DNA of 35,917 bases from NCBI GenBank assembly GCA_964524145.1, contig CAZGCA010000064.1:1-35917 (forward strand). Reading direction: 5' to 3'. Both the position numbers and the translations under genes were made by a program. Shown in pieces: positions 33,792-35,917 of the stretch; the first letter of the stretch is position 1; each line of letters starts with the position of its first letter. Below the pieces are notes generated by a model. The model was not told where the DNA came from. It worked only from the letters and a program-made list of their open reading frames with translations, and searched no databases. This DNA comes from CAZGCA01 sp964524145 (GTDB taxonomy: Bacteria; Hydrogenedentota; CAZGCA01).

Positions 33792-34325
33792 TTATGCCAA
33801 CTCGCGCGACCTTGCTGCAAAAAGGGTTGCTGCCAACGCGCACGCTACGGCAATCGCAACACAAAGTGTCGCTGTGGCGTTTGCGTTTCCTAGCTTGACA
33901 AGTTCGATCACTACAGTGAGGCAAATATCGGCAACGTGAACCAGTTTCAACACCGCCTCTTTCAATGGTCCCACCGGTACGCCCACCCGAACGCCATCGG
34001 CCAGGAACCGAACGAGCAGGCTCTTGGCCACGGAGAACACGAACGCCAGTCCCGCCACCGTGATCAGAAAAGAGGCAGCAGCCGCTATTCGTTCGGTGGA
34101 CGATCGGCCGGGCGCGGGCAGCGTCTCGATCCGCGCCATAACCCCATCCGCAAAGGACGGGGACGGTCTCTCCAGGGGAGCGTCTTTGAGGCCCGACGCG
34201 AGAAGGTATCCTTCAAGTTCCGCCGCGCACGCGCTGCACTCTCGCGCGTGGGCGCGTAACGCCTCCACCTGATCTCCGGCCAAATCCTGGGTCAGCGCCA
34301 GGTCTCTTGCTTCTGGACACTTCAT
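33792..34325 (-). CDS. Anti-sigma factor with zinc-binding (ZAS) N-terminus
   Basis: A 177-residue membrane anti-sigma factor. The N-terminal zinc finger has the ZAS pattern: Cys3, then His26-x3-Cys30-x2-Cys33 ('AHARECSAC'). A membrane helix follows at about residues 83-108 ('AASFLITVAGLAFVFSVA'), and a second hydrophobic helix is near the C-terminus. Its start overlaps the sigma factor's stop by ATGA (34322-34325), the usual arrangement for an ECF pair. It should hold the sigma factor at the membrane until an envelope signal releases it. Confidence 0.92.
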   Translation of the reverse strand: MKCPEARDLALTQDLAGDQVEALRAHARECSACAAELEGYLLASGLKDAPLERPSPSFADGVMARIETLPAPGRSSTERIAAAASFLITVAGLAFVFSVAKSLLVRFLADGVRVGVPVGPLKEAVLKLVHVADICLTVVIELVKLGNANATATLCVAIAVACALAATLFAARSRELA

Positions 34326-34966
34326 GACACCACCACCTCCGTCACGGCCAGATCAGGCCATTCCCTTGTGATTATTTCTCGCAACATGAGCCTGCCGCGT
34401 CTGATTCGCGTTTTCACCGTCGCTACACGCAGACGCAGCATAGCCGATATCTCCTTGCACTCCAGACCTTCCATATGAAACAGCGTCACCGGCAGCCGGT
34501 ACTTGTCGTCAAGCATCCGCAACGCGGTCTCCATCACGTCGCGCAGTTCCGATGACGACGCGCGCTCGCGCGGGCCGGGCCCCCGTTCGGGCAGGTCGGT
34601 TCGCGCGCTGTCAGAGTCTATCGACACCGCTACCCGCGACGACGATTTCCTGAGCGCGTCTATGCAGGCGTTCGAGGCTATCCGGTATATCCACTTCTTG
34701 AACGAGGAATCCGGACGGAACGTCGCCAGCGCTGCGTACGCTTTGACGAACGCAGTTTGAGTGCAATCTTCCGCGTCCTGCCGGTTTCTCACCACCCTGA
34801 GACACAGCGTGAAGACCGCCCGCTCGTAACGCTCCACCAGCAGGCGGAACCTGTCCCGGTCGCCGCCAAGGACTTCTTTCACGATCCCCGTGTCGGTATC
34901 GTGAGCTACCGTTGCTGTCCCCAGTTCCCCCACCGATACCCCGCACAGTTGGAATGCAACAACCAT
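34322..34966 (-). CDS. ECF RNA polymerase sigma factor (RpoE-like)
   Basis: A 214-residue sigma70-family ECF factor. Region 2 is 'RYERAVFTLCLRVVRNRQDA' continuing to 'EDCTQTAFVKAY' (DNA melting and -10 binding). Region 4 ends in the helix-turn-helix 'LECKEISAMLRLRVATVKTR', which reads the -35 box. An extended linker between the regions carries Ser/Arg-rich sequence. The start at 34966 has a weak ribosome site, and GTG codons about 10 residues further on are possible alternatives. Overlap with the anti-sigma gene suggests one transcript continuing into the bactofilin-like and TIGR04073-DUF4097 genes. Confidence 0.94.
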   Translation of the reverse strand: MVVAFQLCGVSVGELGTATVAHDTDTGIVKEVLGGDRDRFRLLVERYERAVFTLCLRVVRNRQDAEDCTQTAFVKAYAALATFRPDSSFKKWIYRIASNACIDALRKSSSRVAVSIDSDSARTDLPERGPGPRERASSSELRDVMETALRMLDDKYRLPVTLFHMEGLECKEISAMLRLRVATVKTRIRRGRLMLREIITREWPDLAVTEVVVS

Positions 34967-35033
34967 CTACTTGACCGCTCCCGAGCTGAGCCTATCATAA
35001 TCTCCGCTATATTCAACTGCCTCTGTCCCATAC

Positions 35034-35060
35034 TACGCATCACCGGCCGCTCAGGTTTCA
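35034..35060 (-). promoter_or_regulatory. Candidate ECF-type promoter of the sigma operon
   Basis: Minus strand: TGAAAC (35060-35055), 17-bp spacer, CGTA (35037-35034). This resembles the TGAAAC/CGTA pattern of SigW-type ECF sigma factors (which have a 16-bp spacer). Transcription would begin about 60 nt before the sigma gene. This fits autoregulation but is only a motif match. Confidence 0.4.
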
Positions 35061-35170
35061 TGGTTCTCCAAGGCTGACCCGATGGGTTATCCGGGCACCC
35101 CTCTTGGTGAAGCCGCTGCTCAAGCGATCTTAGGCATCAGTATAACACACCAGGTAGAAACAGGTTGCGC

Positions 35171-35199
35171 TTGACCCAGTCCTATAGGGCGCGTATCAT
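35171..35199 (+). promoter_or_regulatory. sigma70-type promoter of the partial Gfo/Idh gene
   Basis: TTGACC (35171-35176), 17-bp spacer, TATCAT (35194-35199). The spacer contains the palindrome CCTATAGG (35181-35188). Leader of about 20 nt to the GTG at 35223. Confidence 0.6.
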
Positions 35200-35222
35200 G
35201 AAGTCGCGAAAGAGGGTATGCC

Positions 35223-35917
35223 GTGACCAATATCGATACGAAACCGCTGGGATACGGGCTGATTGGATGCGGGGCGTTCGGTCAGTTCTGTCTCGAACAG
35301 TACCGGTCGCTCGAAGACGTCCGCTGCGTTGCGGTCGCGGACGTTCAGCCGGAGGCCGCGCGGTCCGTCGCGGAGACCTTCGGCCTCGAAGCGTGCGACA
35401 GTTCCGAAACCCTGCTGGCGCGCGATGACGTGGACATCGTTCACATCGCCACACCGCCGTTGACGCACAAGCAACTGGCCCTGGCCGCTCTACGGTCGGG
35501 CAAACACGTGCTGTGCGAGAAACCGCTTGCCGTCGACCTCGGCGATGCCAGAGACATGGTTGCCGCCGCACGAGACAACGACCGGCTGCTTGCAGTCAAC
35601 CTGATCATGCGGTACAACCCTATCTGCGAGTCCGTCAAACGCGTCGTGGACGAAGGTCTGCTCGGGGAGCCGCTGCACGGCTTCTTCGAGAACTACGCAA
35701 AAGACGAGCCGCTGCCGCCCGATCACTGGTTCTGGGACCGGGACAAGAGCGGCGGCATCTTCATCGAGCACGGCGTCCATTTCTTCGACCTCTTTCAGTG
35801 GTGGCTCGGTCCCGGCCGGGTGACGGCCGCCCGGGAAACGACCCGGCCCGGCGCCGAGATCGTCGAGCAGGTGAACTGCACCGCATCATACGGCGACGTC
35901 CTTGTGAACTTCTATCA
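35223..35917 (+). CDS. Gfo/Idh/MocA-family oxidoreductase, cut by the window edge
   Basis: An open reading frame runs from GTG 35223 to the last base (231 complete codons) with no stop, so the C-terminus lies outside. The start is fixed by AGAGGG about 7 nt upstream and the promoter; nearby ATGs are out of frame. The Rossmann motif is 'YGLIGCGAFGQFC', with 'VAVADVQPE' and 'VHIATPPLTH'. The catalytic motif is E99-K100-P101 in 'LCEKPLAVD', and 'GIFIEHGVHFFDLFQWWLG' marks the substrate-binding domain. There is no Tat signal, so unlike the other family member in this window it should be cytoplasmic. It is an NAD(P)-dependent dehydrogenase of a sugar or inositol-like compound, substrate unknown. 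Confidence 0.93.
   Translation, partial: MTNIDTKPLGYGLIGCGAFGQFCLEQYRSLEDVRCVAVADVQPEAARSVAETFGLEACDSSETLLARDDVDIVHIATPPLTHKQLALAALRSGKHVLCEKPLAVDLGDARDMVAAARDNDRLLAVNLIMRYNPICESVKRVVDEGLLGEPLHGFFENYAKDEPLPPDHWFWDRDKSGGIFIEHGVHFFDLFQWWLGPGRVTAARETTRPGAEIVEQVNCTASYGDVLVNFY

Noticed and set aside
1..35917. CRISPR array, tRNA or rRNA genes
   Set aside because: No regularly spaced short repeats and no cloverleaf or rRNA-like sequence were seen on reading. The repeats present are interspersed palindromes.

Overview
The window is bacterial chromosome, moderately GC-rich, with mostly well-spaced genes and several short operons. I cannot name the species. Several features suggest an uncultured Gram-negative of the Planctomycetes-Verrucomicrobia-Lentisphaerae / Hydrogenedentota / Omnitrophota kind. 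These are a Tat-dependent Gfo/Idh/MocA oxidoreductase, a sulfatase-fold lipoprotein, a GH4 glycosidase beside an unfamiliar large secreted glycosidase-like protein, a TIGR04073-like ('exosortase-associated') lipoprotein domain, and short palindromic dispersed repeats. An outer membrane is implied by a complete RND/TolC-type pump. No rRNA, tRNA, CRISPR array or intact insertion sequence is visible.

Layout. 1-357: dispersed repeat, copy A. 358-4989: a secreted toroid-like protein, a secreted Pro/Glu-rich protein, and a one-piece fusion of an SDR sugar-nucleotide enzyme with a DegT-type aminotransferase. 4990-8538: a MITE-like element, then a 1.6-kb tandem duplication of a membrane-TPR gene that includes its promoter and leader. 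8608-13657, all on the minus strand: a sulfatase-fold lipoprotein with Thr at the nucleophile position, a UPF0145 membrane protein, a BKACE-GNAT pair, and a frameshifted CpxP/LTXXQ-like gene. 14371-16752: a Tat-type Gfo/Idh oxidoreductase converging with a membrane-anchored alpha/beta hydrolase. 16985-20112: a sugar ABC importer (binding protein and two permeases, no ATPase). 20113-20636: repeats including copy B. 20637-27183: marR - membrane fusion protein - RND pump - outer-membrane channel, one tightly coupled efflux operon. 27237-31080: GH4 enzyme and glycosidase-like protein transcribed divergently. 31120-34966, minus strand: ECF sigma factor, zinc-binding anti-sigma, a bactofilin-like membrane protein and a TIGR04073+DUF4097 fusion lipoprotein. 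35223-end: start of another Gfo/Idh/MocA enzyme.

How it fits together. The carbohydrate genes (ABC importer, GH4, large glycosidase-like protein, two Gfo/Idh enzymes, toroid-like protein) point to scavenging of glycans. The SDR-aminotransferase fusion points to synthesis of an amino sugar for the cell surface. The most interesting candidate system is the ECF/anti-sigma/bactofilin-like/TIGR04073-DUF4097 set. It looks like an envelope-stress or surface-assembly module, with a TGAAAC-N17-CGTA promoter-like site in front of the sigma gene. Many genes have near-consensus sigma70 promoters (TTGACN-N17-TANNNT), and these help to fix several start codons.
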